Of a stretch of 7,870 bases of DNA, positions 1-6,150 are shown piece by piece. Every line of letters starts with the position of its first letter. Within the stretch, counting starts at the first letter, position 1. Source of the stretch: Zoogloeaceae bacterium (GTDB lineage: Bacteria; Pseudomonadota; Gammaproteobacteria; Burkholderiales; Rhodocyclaceae); assembly GCA_031267345.1 (NCBI GenBank), contig JAIRZG010000089.1, positions 1 through 7,870 on the forward strand. The letters are read 5' to 3'. The notes beneath the pieces are model-generated. The model was not told where the DNA came from. It saw only the letters and a program-made list of their open reading frames with translations, and made no database searches. Position numbers and translations under genes: made by a program.

Positions 1-373
1 CGAACTGAAATACACGCCCACCCACGAATGGGTGCGCGTTGAGGCCGATGGCGCGCTGACCGTAGGCATTACCGACCACGCGCAGGAGTTGCTGGGCGAT
101 CTGGTTTTTGTGGAGTTGCCGGAAGTCGGCAGGACGCTGGCGGCGGAAGAAGCTGGCGTGGTGCTGGAATCCGTCAAGGCCGCTGCGGACGTTTACGCGC
201 CCGTAGCCGGAACTGTGACCGCCATCAATGTAGCCGTGGTCGCTGCGCCGGAGTCCAGCAAGCAGGACGCCTACGCCGCCTGGCTGTTCAAACTCGCGCC
301 CGCCAACGCCGCCGATGTGGGCAAACTGCTGGACGCCGCCGCCTACAAGGCCGCCATCGACGCGACGGAATAA
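1..373 (+). CDS. gcvH: Glycine cleavage system H protein (partial, 5' end missing)
   Basis: GcvH is the lipoyl shuttle of the glycine cleavage complex: its lipoyl-lysine carries the aminomethyl group from the P protein to the T protein and is reoxidised by the L protein, in the cytoplasm. The reading frame is open from base 2 and begins ELKYTPTHEWVRVEADG, matching the usual H-protein N-terminus, so only about 5-8 residues are missing. The lipoylation motif ESVKAAAD is present, with the modified lysine encoded at 176-178, and is followed by VYAPVAGTV of the lipoyl fold. The stop is at 371-373, and gcvP follows after 41 bases, consistent with a gcv operon; gcvT probably lies upstream. One oddity is that the loop normally reading like LVNxDPYGxGW is here SSKQDAYAAW, one residue shorter and without the PYG. 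Identification is firm despite this. Confidence 0.96.
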   Translation, partial: ELKYTPTHEWVRVEADGALTVGITDHAQELLGDLVFVELPEVGRTLAAEEAGVVLESVKAAADVYAPVAGTVTAINVAVVAAPESSKQDAYAAWLFKLAPANAADVGKLLDAAAYKAAIDATE

Positions 374-403
374 CCCGCGCCGACCCGTTTTTTATTTACT
401 TTG

Positions 404-410
404 GGTGATC
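404..410 (+). promoter_or_regulatory. Ribosome binding site of gcvP (GGTGATC type)
   Basis: GGTGATC ends four bases before the gcvP ATG. It pairs with the 3' end of 16S rRNA (GATCACC) through the downstream half of the anti-Shine-Dalgarno region rather than through the usual AGGAGG. When aligned on the rRNA the effective spacing is normal. This supports the ATG at 415 as the start; the 41-base gcvH-gcvP gap shows no terminator. Confidence 0.5.
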
Positions 411-414
411 GATC

Positions 415-3261
415 ATGACTGCCGTTTTCCCCCTCGCCGACCTGTTGCAACAGGATGATTTCATCGCCCGCCACCTTGGCCCCAACCCCGCTGAACAGGT
501 GGAAATGCTGGCGGCCATCGGCGCGGGCAGTCTGGAGGAACTGATGGCGCAGACCTTGCCCGCCGCCATCCGTCTGCCCGCCGATGTGGATTTGCCGCCG
601 CCCCGCGCGGAGCATCAGGCGTTGAGTGATTTGAAACGCATCGCGCAAAAGAACGTGCTGAAAAAAAACCTGATCGGCCTGGGTTATCACGACACGCTGC
701 TGCCCAACGTCATTTTACGGAATGTGCTGGAAAATCCCGGCTGGTACACCGCCTACACGCCCTATCAGGCGGAAATCGCGCAGGGGCGGCTGGAAGCCTT
801 GCTCAATTTTCAGCGCGCGGTCATGGACCTCACCGGACTGAAATTGGCGAACGCTTCCCTGCTCGATGAAGCTACTGCCGCCGCCGAAGCCATGAATATG
901 GCGCGACGGCTGAGCAAGTCAAAATCCAGCCGCTTTTTTGTCGATAATGCCGCTTTTCCGCAGACCATAGACGTACTGAAAACCCGCGCCGCCGGTTTTG
1001 GTTTTGAACTGGTGTTGGGCGATGCAAACGCAGCGGCGGAGCAGGACGTATTCGGGGCGCTGCTGCAATACCCGGACGAAAAGGGCGCAGTCCGTGATTT
1101 GAGCGCGAGCGTCAACGCCTTGAAGTCGACGGGCGCGATCGCCATCGTCGCTGCCGACCTGCTGGCGCTGGCGCTGCTGAAATCGCCCGGCGACATGGGC
1201 GCGGACATCGCACTGGGCTCCAGTCAGCGTTTTGGCGTTCCCTGTGGTTTCGGCGGCCCGCACGCCGCTTTTTTCGCCGCCCGCGCCGCCTATGCCCGTT
1301 CCATGCCGGGACGCATCATCGGCGTCTCGCGTGACGCCAACGGCAGACCAGCGTTGCGGATGGCGCTGCAAACCCGCGAGCAACACATCCGGCGGGAAAA
1401 AGCCAATTCCAACATCTGCACCGCGCAGGCGCTGCTGGCCAATATGGCGGGTTTTTACGCCGTCTATCACGGCCCGAAAGGCATCAAAACCATCGCGCGC
1501 CGCATTCACCGTCTTGCCGCGATGCTGGACGCGGGCTGCAAGGCAGCGGGCGTCCGCCAACTGAATCCGGCGTATTTCGATACCCTGCGCCTCGAGACGG
1601 GCGAGCGGGCAAGCGCCATTTATCAGGCCGCGCAGACGGCGGGCTACAACCTGCGTCTGCGGGATACGCAAATCGGCATTGCCGTCAATGAAAAAACCAC
1701 GCCGGAAGATGTGGCGGCGCTTCTATCCATCCTCACGGGCGAAACGCCGGATCTCGCCGCGCTGGACGCCAGCATCGCTGCCCACGATCCGACGCTGCCG
1801 GAAAACCTGCTGCGCCATGACGAGATACTGACGCACCCCGTGTTCAACCAGCATCACACCGAACACGCCATGCTGCGCTACCTGAAAAAACTGCAAAACC
1901 GCGATCTGGCGCTCGACCATGCCATGATCCCGCTCGGTTCCTGCACCATGAAGCTGAACGCCGCCAGCGCGATGCTGCCCATCACTTGGGCGGAATTTGC
2001 CGACATGCACCCCTTCGCGCCGCGCGAACAGAGCGAGGGCTATCAGATCTTGATCGCCCAGCTTGCCGGATGGCTGAAAACCATCACCGGGTTTGACGCC
2101 ATCTGTATGCAGCCCAATTCCGGCGCGCAGGGCGAATACGCCGGACTGGTGGCGATTCGCCGCTATCACGCCAGTCGTGGCGAAGCAGGGCGCACTATCT
2201 GCCTGATCCCCAAATCCGCTCACGGCACCAACCCGGCTTCCGCGCAGATGGCGGGCATGACGGTGGTGGAAGTCGAATGCGACGCGGCGGGCAACGTGGA
2301 TATGTCCGACCTCAAAGCCAAGGCCGAAATCCATGCTACTGTCCTGGCCGCGCTGATGCTCACCTATCCTTCCACGCATGGCCTGTTTGAGGAAAACCCG
2401 CAGGAAATCTGCGCCCTCATCCACGCCCACGGCGGGCAGGTGTATATGGACGGCGCCAACCTGAACGCCCAGGTGGGACTCACCGCCCCCGGCTTCATCG
2501 GCGCGGACGTATCGCACATGAATCTGCACAAGACTTTCGCCATCCCGCACGGCGGCGGCGGGCCGGGCGTGGGGCCGATTGGCCTGAAGGCGCACCTCGC
2601 CCCCTTCATGCCCGGACACGTCACGGACGCGCAACACACGCCCGCGCAGGGCGCGGTTGCCGCCGCGCCTTTTGGTTCCGCCTCCATCCTGCCGATTTCC
2701 TGGATGTACATCGCCATGATGGGCGGCAAGGGGTTGAAACAGGCGACCCGCATCGCCATCCTCAACGCCAACTATATCGCCCGTCGTCTGCACGAACATT
2801 ATCCGGTGCTGCATGTCGGCAAAAACGGGCGCGTGGCGCACGAATGCATTCTCGACATCCATCCGGTCAAAGCCGCGACCGGCGTCACCGAAATCGACAT
2901 CGCCAAACGCCTGATGGATTACGGCTTCCATGCCCCCACCGTGAGTTTTCCCGTTCCCGGCGCGCTGATGGTGGAGCCGACGGAATCCGAAAACAAGGCC
3001 GAGCTGGATCGCTTCATCGCGGCGCTGATCGCCATCCGCGCCGAAATCCGCCAGATCGAAAACGGCGTCTGGCCACGGGACGACAACCCGCTGAAACATG
3101 CCCCGCACACCGCCGAGACCCTTGCCGCCGCCGACTGGTCGCGCCCCTACAGCCGCGAAATCGCCGCCTTCCCCCTGCCCTGGGTCAAGGAAAACAAATT
3201 CTGGCCCGGCGTCGGACGCATCGACGACGTATACGGCGACCGGAATCTGGCGTGCGGATGA
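415..3261 (+). CDS. gcvP: Glycine dehydrogenase (decarboxylating), single-chain P protein
   Basis: The P protein decarboxylates glycine with pyridoxal phosphate and transfers the aminomethyl group to lipoyl-GcvH. At 948 residues it is the full single-chain form (about 950-960 in E. coli), in which an N-terminal half resembling the catalytic half is fused to the active C-terminal half. Visible hallmarks are RHLGP at 19-23, the NPGWYTAYTPYQAEI block around 108-121, PLGSCTMKLN at 506-515, HGTNPASAQMAGM from 603, and the PLP lysine in MNLHKTFAIPHGGGGPG, which is K706. The ATG at 415 has a GGTGATC ribosome binding site, and the N-terminus aligns with family starts without extra residues. It follows gcvH by 41 bases and is probably cotranscribed with it. 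The C-terminus ends at GDRNLACG, several residues shorter than the usual Cys-containing tail; the other frames do not continue it. Function is certain from motifs and context. Confidence 0.98.
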   Translation: MTAVFPLADLLQQDDFIARHLGPNPAEQVEMLAAIGAGSLEELMAQTLPAAIRLPADVDLPPPRAEHQALSDLKRIAQKNVLKKNLIGLGYHDTLLPNVILRNVLENPGWYTAYTPYQAEIAQGRLEALLNFQRAVMDLTGLKLANASLLDEATAAAEAMNMARRLSKSKSSRFFVDNAAFPQTIDVLKTRAAGFGFELVLGDANAAAEQDVFGALLQYPDEKGAVRDLSASVNALKSTGAIAIVAADLLALALLKSPGDMGADIALGSSQRFGVPCGFGGPHAAFFAARAAYARSMPGRIIGVSRDANGRPALRMALQTREQHIRREKANSNICTAQALLANMAGFYAVYHGPKGIKTIARRIHRLAAMLDAGCKAAGVRQLNPAYFDTLRLETGERASAIYQAAQTAGYNLRLRDTQIGIAVNEKTTPEDVAALLSILTGETPDLAALDASIAAHDPTLPENLLRHDEILTHPVFNQHHTEHAMLRYLKKLQNRDLALDHAMIPLGSCTMKLNAASAMLPITWAEFADMHPFAPREQSEGYQILIAQLAGWLKTITGFDAICMQPNSGAQGEYAGLVAIRRYHASRGEAGRTICLIPKSAHGTNPASAQMAGMTVVEVECDAAGNVDMSDLKAKAEIHATVLAALMLTYPSTHGLFEENPQEICALIHAHGGQVYMDGANLNAQVGLTAPGFIGADVSHMNLHKTFAIPHGGGGPGVGPIGLKAHLAPFMPGHVTDAQHTPAQGAVAAAPFGSASILPISWMYIAMMGGKGLKQATRIAILNANYIARRLHEHYPVLHVGKNGRVAHECILDIHPVKAATGVTEIDIAKRLMDYGFHAPTVSFPVPGALMVEPTESENKAELDRFIAALIAIRAEIRQIENGVWPRDDNPLKHAPHTAETLAAADWSRPYSREIAAFPLPWVKENKFWPGVGRIDDVYGDRNLACG

Positions 3262-3286
3262 CAAAGGACGGAGGACAGAAGCCAGG

Positions 3287-3307
3287 TTCTCCTCCCTTAA
3301 AGGAGAA
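3287..3307. repeat. Small inverted repeat (7-bp arms, 7-base loop)
   Basis: TTCTCCT at 3287-3293 and AGGAGAA at 3301-3307 are perfect inverted arms around CCCTTAA. No T-run follows on either strand, so it is not a terminator by itself. It lies 25 bases after gcvP and 11 bases before the terminator hairpin, so it may stabilise the 3' end of the gcv mRNA or be part of a dispersed intergenic element. Function is unknown. Confidence 0.4.
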
Positions 3308-3318
3308 AGAACTGAAAC

Positions 3319-3345
3319 AGGCGCCGCTCATGCCGCGCCTTTCTT
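3319..3345 (+). terminator. Rho-independent terminator of the gcv operon
   Basis: AGGCGCCGC (3319-3327) and GCCGCGCCT (3332-3340) form a nine-position GC-rich stem with a single C-C mismatch and a four-base TCAT loop. TTCTT follows at once, giving CCTTTCTT at the base of the stem. It sits about 57 bases after the gcvP stop and about 75 bases before the predicted -10 box of the next gene, where an operon terminator is expected. The T-run is short and interrupted by a C, so termination may be incomplete. Confidence 0.65.
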
Positions 3346-3418
3346 ACGGGCGGGGTTTCAAACCGGAGTTAGTTTTACGATGAAAGTGGGCAGTGCCGCA
3401 ATCTTTCCCGCGCCGCGC

Positions 3419-3424
3419 TACAAT
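3419..3424 (+). promoter_or_regulatory. Probable -10 box (TACAAT) of the osmC-like/zapE unit
   Basis: TACAAT lies downstream of the gcv terminator and 26 bases before the ATG at 3451, leaving a leader of roughly 20 bases that carries GAGGAGGA. I see no good -35 hexamer at the expected distance (about 3394-3401 reads TGCCGCAA), so the call rests on the -10 box, its position, and its resemblance to the box ahead of purC: 11 of 14 bases match, CTACAATCC here against CTATAATCC there. Confidence 0.4.
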
Positions 3425-3450
3425 CCGTCCCCTTTGAGGAGGATTCCAGC

Positions 3451-3891
3451 ATGGAATGCACGGTGAACTGGCAGGGGCCGGAGGGCATGGCGTTTGTGGC
3501 GCAAACGGAAAGCGGACATCTGGTGGCGATGGATGGCGCGCCGGAGGGCGGCGGACACAATCTTGCGCCGCGTCCGATGGAACTGTTGCTGGTCGGCGCG
3601 GGCGGTTGCACGGCCTATGACGTGGCGCTGATTCTAAAAAAGGGACGCCACAAGGTGACGGGTTGCGCGGTACGACTGACGGCGGAACGCGCCGAGAGCG
3701 CCCCGAAAGTCTTTACCCGCATCCATTTTCATTTTCGCGTCAGCGGTCATCAACTGTCGCCCGAAGCCGTCGAACGCGCGATTGCGCTTTCCAGCGAAAA
3801 ATATTGTTCCGCTTCCATCATGTTGGGCAAAACCGCCCACATCAGCCACGACTTTGAACTCATCGAAAGCGGGACACTTCCGGAGGAATGA
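3451..3891 (+). CDS. yhfA: OsmC family protein, YhfA-like (predicted thiol peroxidase)
   Basis: OsmC/Ohr-family proteins are small cytoplasmic dimers; characterised Ohr and OsmC members reduce organic hydroperoxides with two active cysteines, while the YhfA branch has no firmly known substrate. The 146-residue length is typical. The family signature is clear: PRPMELLLVGAGGCTAYDV around 40-58, with conserved Glu44 and Cys53, and SSEKYCS with Cys119. The wording, including ILKKGR and a SxEKYCS motif, is closest to what I remember of E. coli YhfA rather than Ohr. The ATG at 3451 has a strong GAGGAGGA ribosome binding site ending 7 bases upstream. The terminator and -10 box before it suggest its own promoter, and zapE begins 6 bases after its stop. 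Family assignment is secure; the exact substrate and the symbol, used by analogy with E. coli, are less so. Confidence 0.9.
   Translation: MECTVNWQGPEGMAFVAQTESGHLVAMDGAPEGGGHNLAPRPMELLLVGAGGCTAYDVALILKKGRHKVTGCAVRLTAERAESAPKVFTRIHFHFRVSGHQLSPEAVERAIALSSEKYCSASIMLGKTAHISHDFELIESGTLPEE
3882..3887 (+). promoter_or_regulatory. Ribosome binding site deciding the zapE GTG start
   Basis: GGAGGA lies within the last codons of the osmC-like gene, with a 10-base gap to the GTG at 3898. The next in-frame ATG (3934, codon 13) has only GAAGGT 13 bases upstream, which is too far. This favours GTG at 3898 and translational coupling to the upstream gene. Confidence 0.55.
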
Positions 3892-3897
3892 GGCGAA

Positions 3898-5013
3898 GTG
3901 CCGCATCGCAAATTGAAGGTCTCCGAACGGGGCATGTTGGACGCCTATGAAAAAAAACTGGCGGAACAAGGCTATACCGCCGATGCCGCGCAGTGGGCGG
4001 CGGCGCAATGTCTGCAACAGCTATACGCGCGGCTGCTGCAGTTCAAGGCTGCGCGCGGCAGCGTCGTCAAGCGGCTGCTGACGCGCCCCGCGCCGCCCAG
4101 AGGCGTTTATTTCTGGGGCGGCGTCGGGCGGGGAAAAAGTTTTCTGATGGATTGCTTTTTCGCCGCCGTGCCCTATCGACGCAAAAAGCGCGTCCATTTT
4201 CACGCCTTCATGCAGCGCGTTCACCGCGATCTGGCGCGTTGCAAGGGTGAAGCCGATCCCCTGCTCACGGTGGCGGCAAACATCGCCCGCGAAACGCGGC
4301 TGTTGTGCTTTGACGAATTCCACGTCTCCGACATCGCCGACGCCATGCTGCTCGCTCGCCTGTTGGCAGGTCTGGAAGATGCAGGCGTGGTGCTGGTGAT
4401 GACCTCCAATTACCCGCCCGACGGCCTTTATCCCAATGGCTTGCATCGGGAAAATTTTTTGCCCGCCATCGCGCTGATCAAGCGGCAAATGACCGTGGTG
4501 GAAGTCGATGCGGGCGTGGATTACCGTCTGCGCGCCCTGGAGCAGGCAGAGATTTACCATCACCCGGCAGACGCGGCGGCAGAGGCGCGCATGGGCGATT
4601 ATTTTCGCCATCTGGCGGGCGAGGAAGGCCGGGCGGGCGGACATCTCGAAGTGTTGGGGCGGCAAATTCCCGTCCTGCGCCAGAGCCGTGATCGGAGTGT
4701 GCTCTGGTTCGACTTCGCCAGCCTGTGCGGCGGCCCGCGTTCGCAAAACGATTATCTGGAAATCGCCCACTACTGCCACACCGTGCTGCTCTCCGGCGTT
4801 CCGGCGATGAGCCGCTACCAGTCTGCCGAAGCGCGGCGTTTTACCTGGCTCATCGACGTGCTGTATGAACACCGCGTCAAACTCATCCTCACCGCCGACT
4901 GCGAGGCCGAAAACCTCTACCGCGAAGGCGCGCACGCCAACGAATTCCCGCGCACCATCAGCCGCCTCATCGAAATGCGCTCCCGTGATTTTTTCAGCGG
5001 ACAGTCCGTGTGA
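3898..5013 (+). CDS. zapE: Cell division protein ZapE (AFG1-like ATPase)
   Basis: ZapE is an AFG1/LACE1-type P-loop ATPase that, in E. coli, associates with FtsZ at the constriction site and matters under stress or low oxygen. The 371 residues contain GVYFWGGVGRGKS (Walker A, residues 74-81, lysine 80), LLCFDEFHVSDIADAMLL (Walker B, Asp139 and Glu140), a sensor-like TSNYPP at 169-174, NGLHRENFLPAI at 180-191, VDAGVDYRLR at 203-212 and the conserved C-terminal SEARRF-like segment (AEARRF, 310-315). The length fits bacterial ZapE (about 375). I chose GTG at 3898 because of the GGAGGA upstream; ATG at 3934 would remove 12 residues and is the alternative. It follows the osmC-like gene after 6 bases in the same reading frame and is probably cotranscribed. 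No terminator is evident after it. Family identity is firm; a role in division is by homology. Confidence 0.93.
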   Translation: MPHRKLKVSERGMLDAYEKKLAEQGYTADAAQWAAAQCLQQLYARLLQFKAARGSVVKRLLTRPAPPRGVYFWGGVGRGKSFLMDCFFAAVPYRRKKRVHFHAFMQRVHRDLARCKGEADPLLTVAANIARETRLLCFDEFHVSDIADAMLLARLLAGLEDAGVVLVMTSNYPPDGLYPNGLHRENFLPAIALIKRQMTVVEVDAGVDYRLRALEQAEIYHHPADAAAEARMGDYFRHLAGEEGRAGGHLEVLGRQIPVLRQSRDRSVLWFDFASLCGGPRSQNDYLEIAHYCHTVLLSGVPAMSRYQSAEARRFTWLIDVLYEHRVKLILTADCEAENLYREGAHANEFPRTISRLIEMRSRDFFSGQSV

Positions 5014-5081
5014 GGTACGCAAAACCATTCCGGCGCGAAGCGACGGAAACCTTACCGTCCTCCATCCTCCGTCCGCTGACC

Positions 5082-5087
5082 TATAAT
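5082..5087 (+). promoter_or_regulatory. Probable -10 box (TATAAT) of purC
   Basis: A perfect TATAAT sits 36 bases before the purC ATG, in the 110-base gap after zapE, which would place the transcript start near 5094. The region 17 bases upstream (CCTCCA) is not a -35 hexamer and there is no TGn extension, so the promoter would need an activator, or the gene may also be read from the zapE unit. The rest of 5014-5123 holds a weak GACGG/CCGTC inverted repeat (5042-5059) without a T-run and a degenerate repeat, described separately. Confidence 0.5.
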
Positions 5088-5123
5088 CCCGCCCTGTCCA
5101 TTTTTTATCGCCGCGAGGCTGTC

Positions 5124-6080
5124 ATGTCCTTATCCCTTTCTCCCGTTTTTGAAACCACCATCCGTAGCCTGCCCCTGATTTCACGCGGCAAGGTGCGGGA
5201 TATTTATGCGGTTGACGCCGACAAGCTCCTGATTGTCACCACGGATCGGCTTTCGGCCTTTGATGTCATCCTGCCCGATCCGCTTCCCGGAAAGGGACAG
5301 GTGTTGACGGCGCTGGCGGATTTCTGGTTCAGGAAACTCGCGCACATCATCCCCAATCAGCTTACCGGCATCGCTCCGCAAAGCGTGGTTGCGCCGGAAG
5401 AGGCCGCGCAGGTCATCGGGCGCGCGGTGGTGGCGCGGCGTTTGCAGCCCTTGCCGATTGAGGCGGTGGTGCGCGGTTATCTGATCGGTTCGGGCTGGAA
5501 GGATTACCAGCAAACCGGCGCGGTGTGCGGTCTGCCGCTGCCCGCCGGACTCAAGCTGGCGGCGCGTCTGCCGGAGCCGCTGTTTACGCCCGCGACCAAG
5601 GCGGAAATCGGTGCGCATGACGAAAATATTTCCTTCGTGGAAGCGCAAAAACATTGCGCGACAGTGCTTGCCAATGTCTTGCAAGGCACAGGCAAAAGCG
5701 GCGAGGCAATATGCGGCGAGGCGCGCGACGCGGCGCTGGCCTTGTACCGAGAAGCCGCCGCCTATGCGTTGGGGCGCGGCATCATCATTGCCGACACCAA
5801 GTTTGAGTTCGGCGTGGACGCGGCGGGAACGCTCTACCTGATCGACGAGGCGCTGACGCCGGATTCTTCCCGCTTCTGGTCTGCCGACAGCTACCGCGAA
5901 GGCGAGAATCCCGCGAGTTTCGACAAGCAGTTTGTGCGCGATTATCTGGAAACCCTGGACTGGAACAAAAAAGCCCCCGCCCCCCGCCTCCCCGCCGAAA
6001 TCGCCGCCAAAACCAGCCAGAAATACGTGGAATCCTACGAACGGCTGACCGGGGAAAAGCTGCCAGACTGGCCTGCCTGA
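5124..6080 (+). CDS. purC: Phosphoribosylaminoimidazole-succinocarboxamide synthase (SAICAR synthetase)
   Basis: PurC joins CAIR and aspartate using ATP to give SAICAR, a late step of de novo purine synthesis. The 318 residues are the long form, like yeast Ade1 (about 300), rather than the 237-residue E. coli type. Motifs in order: SRGKVRDIY at 20-28 (nucleotide-binding loop), TTDRLSAFDV at 39-48, VVRGYLIGSGWKDYQ at 115-129, TPATKAEIGAHDENIS at 155-170, IIIADTKFEFG at 220-230, IDEALTPDSSRFW at 240-252 and FDKQFVRDYL near 273. The frame is open upstream to about 5010, but conserved sequence begins just after the ATG at 5124, which has GAGG five bases before it; the upstream extension contains the -10 box and is untranslated. 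Residues about 178-195 look like an insertion compared with remembered homologues and contain a short internal duplication. Function is secure. Confidence 0.96.
   Translation: MSLSLSPVFETTIRSLPLISRGKVRDIYAVDADKLLIVTTDRLSAFDVILPDPLPGKGQVLTALADFWFRKLAHIIPNQLTGIAPQSVVAPEEAAQVIGRAVVARRLQPLPIEAVVRGYLIGSGWKDYQQTGAVCGLPLPAGLKLAARLPEPLFTPATKAEIGAHDENISFVEAQKHCATVLANVLQGTGKSGEAICGEARDAALALYREAAAYALGRGIIIADTKFEFGVDAAGTLYLIDEALTPDSSRFWSADSYREGENPASFDKQFVRDYLETLDWNKKAPAPRLPAEIAAKTSQKYVESYERLTGEKLPDWPA
5698..5722 (+). repeat. 10-bp direct repeat at 15-bp period inside purC
   Basis: GCGGCGAGGC occurs at 5698-5707 and again at 5713-5722, exactly five codons apart, giving the protein echo GEA-IC-GEA (residues 193-200). 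A 15-base slippage duplication would keep the frame, and the remaining five bases of the unit differ between copies, so any such event is old or the match is chance. Confidence 0.6.
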
Positions 6081-6094
6081 ACCGGAGAACCCGC

Positions 6095-6133
6095 ATGACG
6101 CCAACGCGCTTGCCAACGCATGAGAACCCCTGA
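6095..6133 (+). CDS. Possible 12-codon leader reading frame ahead of prlC
   Basis: ATG at 6095 opens MTPTRLPTHENP and stops with TGA at 6131-6133. It has GGAGA (6084-6088) six bases upstream, a better ribosome binding site than the prlC start itself shows. A second tiny frame, MRTPDP at 6120-6140, overlaps it in another phase. The stops lie 17 and 10 bases before the prlC ATG, so ribosomes ending there could restart on prlC. Neither peptide resembles anything I know. It could equally be a remnant of a lost gene or chance. Confidence 0.25.
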   Translation: MTPTRLPTHENP

Positions 6134-6150
6134 TCCTTGACCGCCACCCC

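Noticed and set aside
1723..3264. A 513-codon open frame on the - strand across gcvP
   Set aside because: It lies wholly opposite a certain gcvP. Its translation is rich in Gly, Arg, His and Gln without any recognisable domain, as expected from the complement of GC-rich codons.
3380..3466. A 28-codon frame from ATG 3380 (MKVGSAAIF...) overlapping the start of the osmC-like gene
   Set aside because: Its only ribosome-binding-like GGAG is 11 bases upstream, and it runs through the predicted -10 box and the strong binding site of the real gene.
5017..5032. ACGCAAA after zapE, resembling half of a PurR operator ahead of purC
   Set aside because: Only the first seven positions match the E. coli site and the other half is absent. 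It also lies about 50 bases upstream of the -10 box.
5042..5059. GACGG/CCGTC inverted repeat as a zapE terminator
   Set aside because: The stem is only five pairs and no T-run follows; CTCCATCC comes next.
5010..5123. A 38-residue N-terminal extension of PurC
   Set aside because: The extension contains the TATAAT box, shows no family similarity, and the conserved protein starts at ATG 5124 with its own GAGG site.
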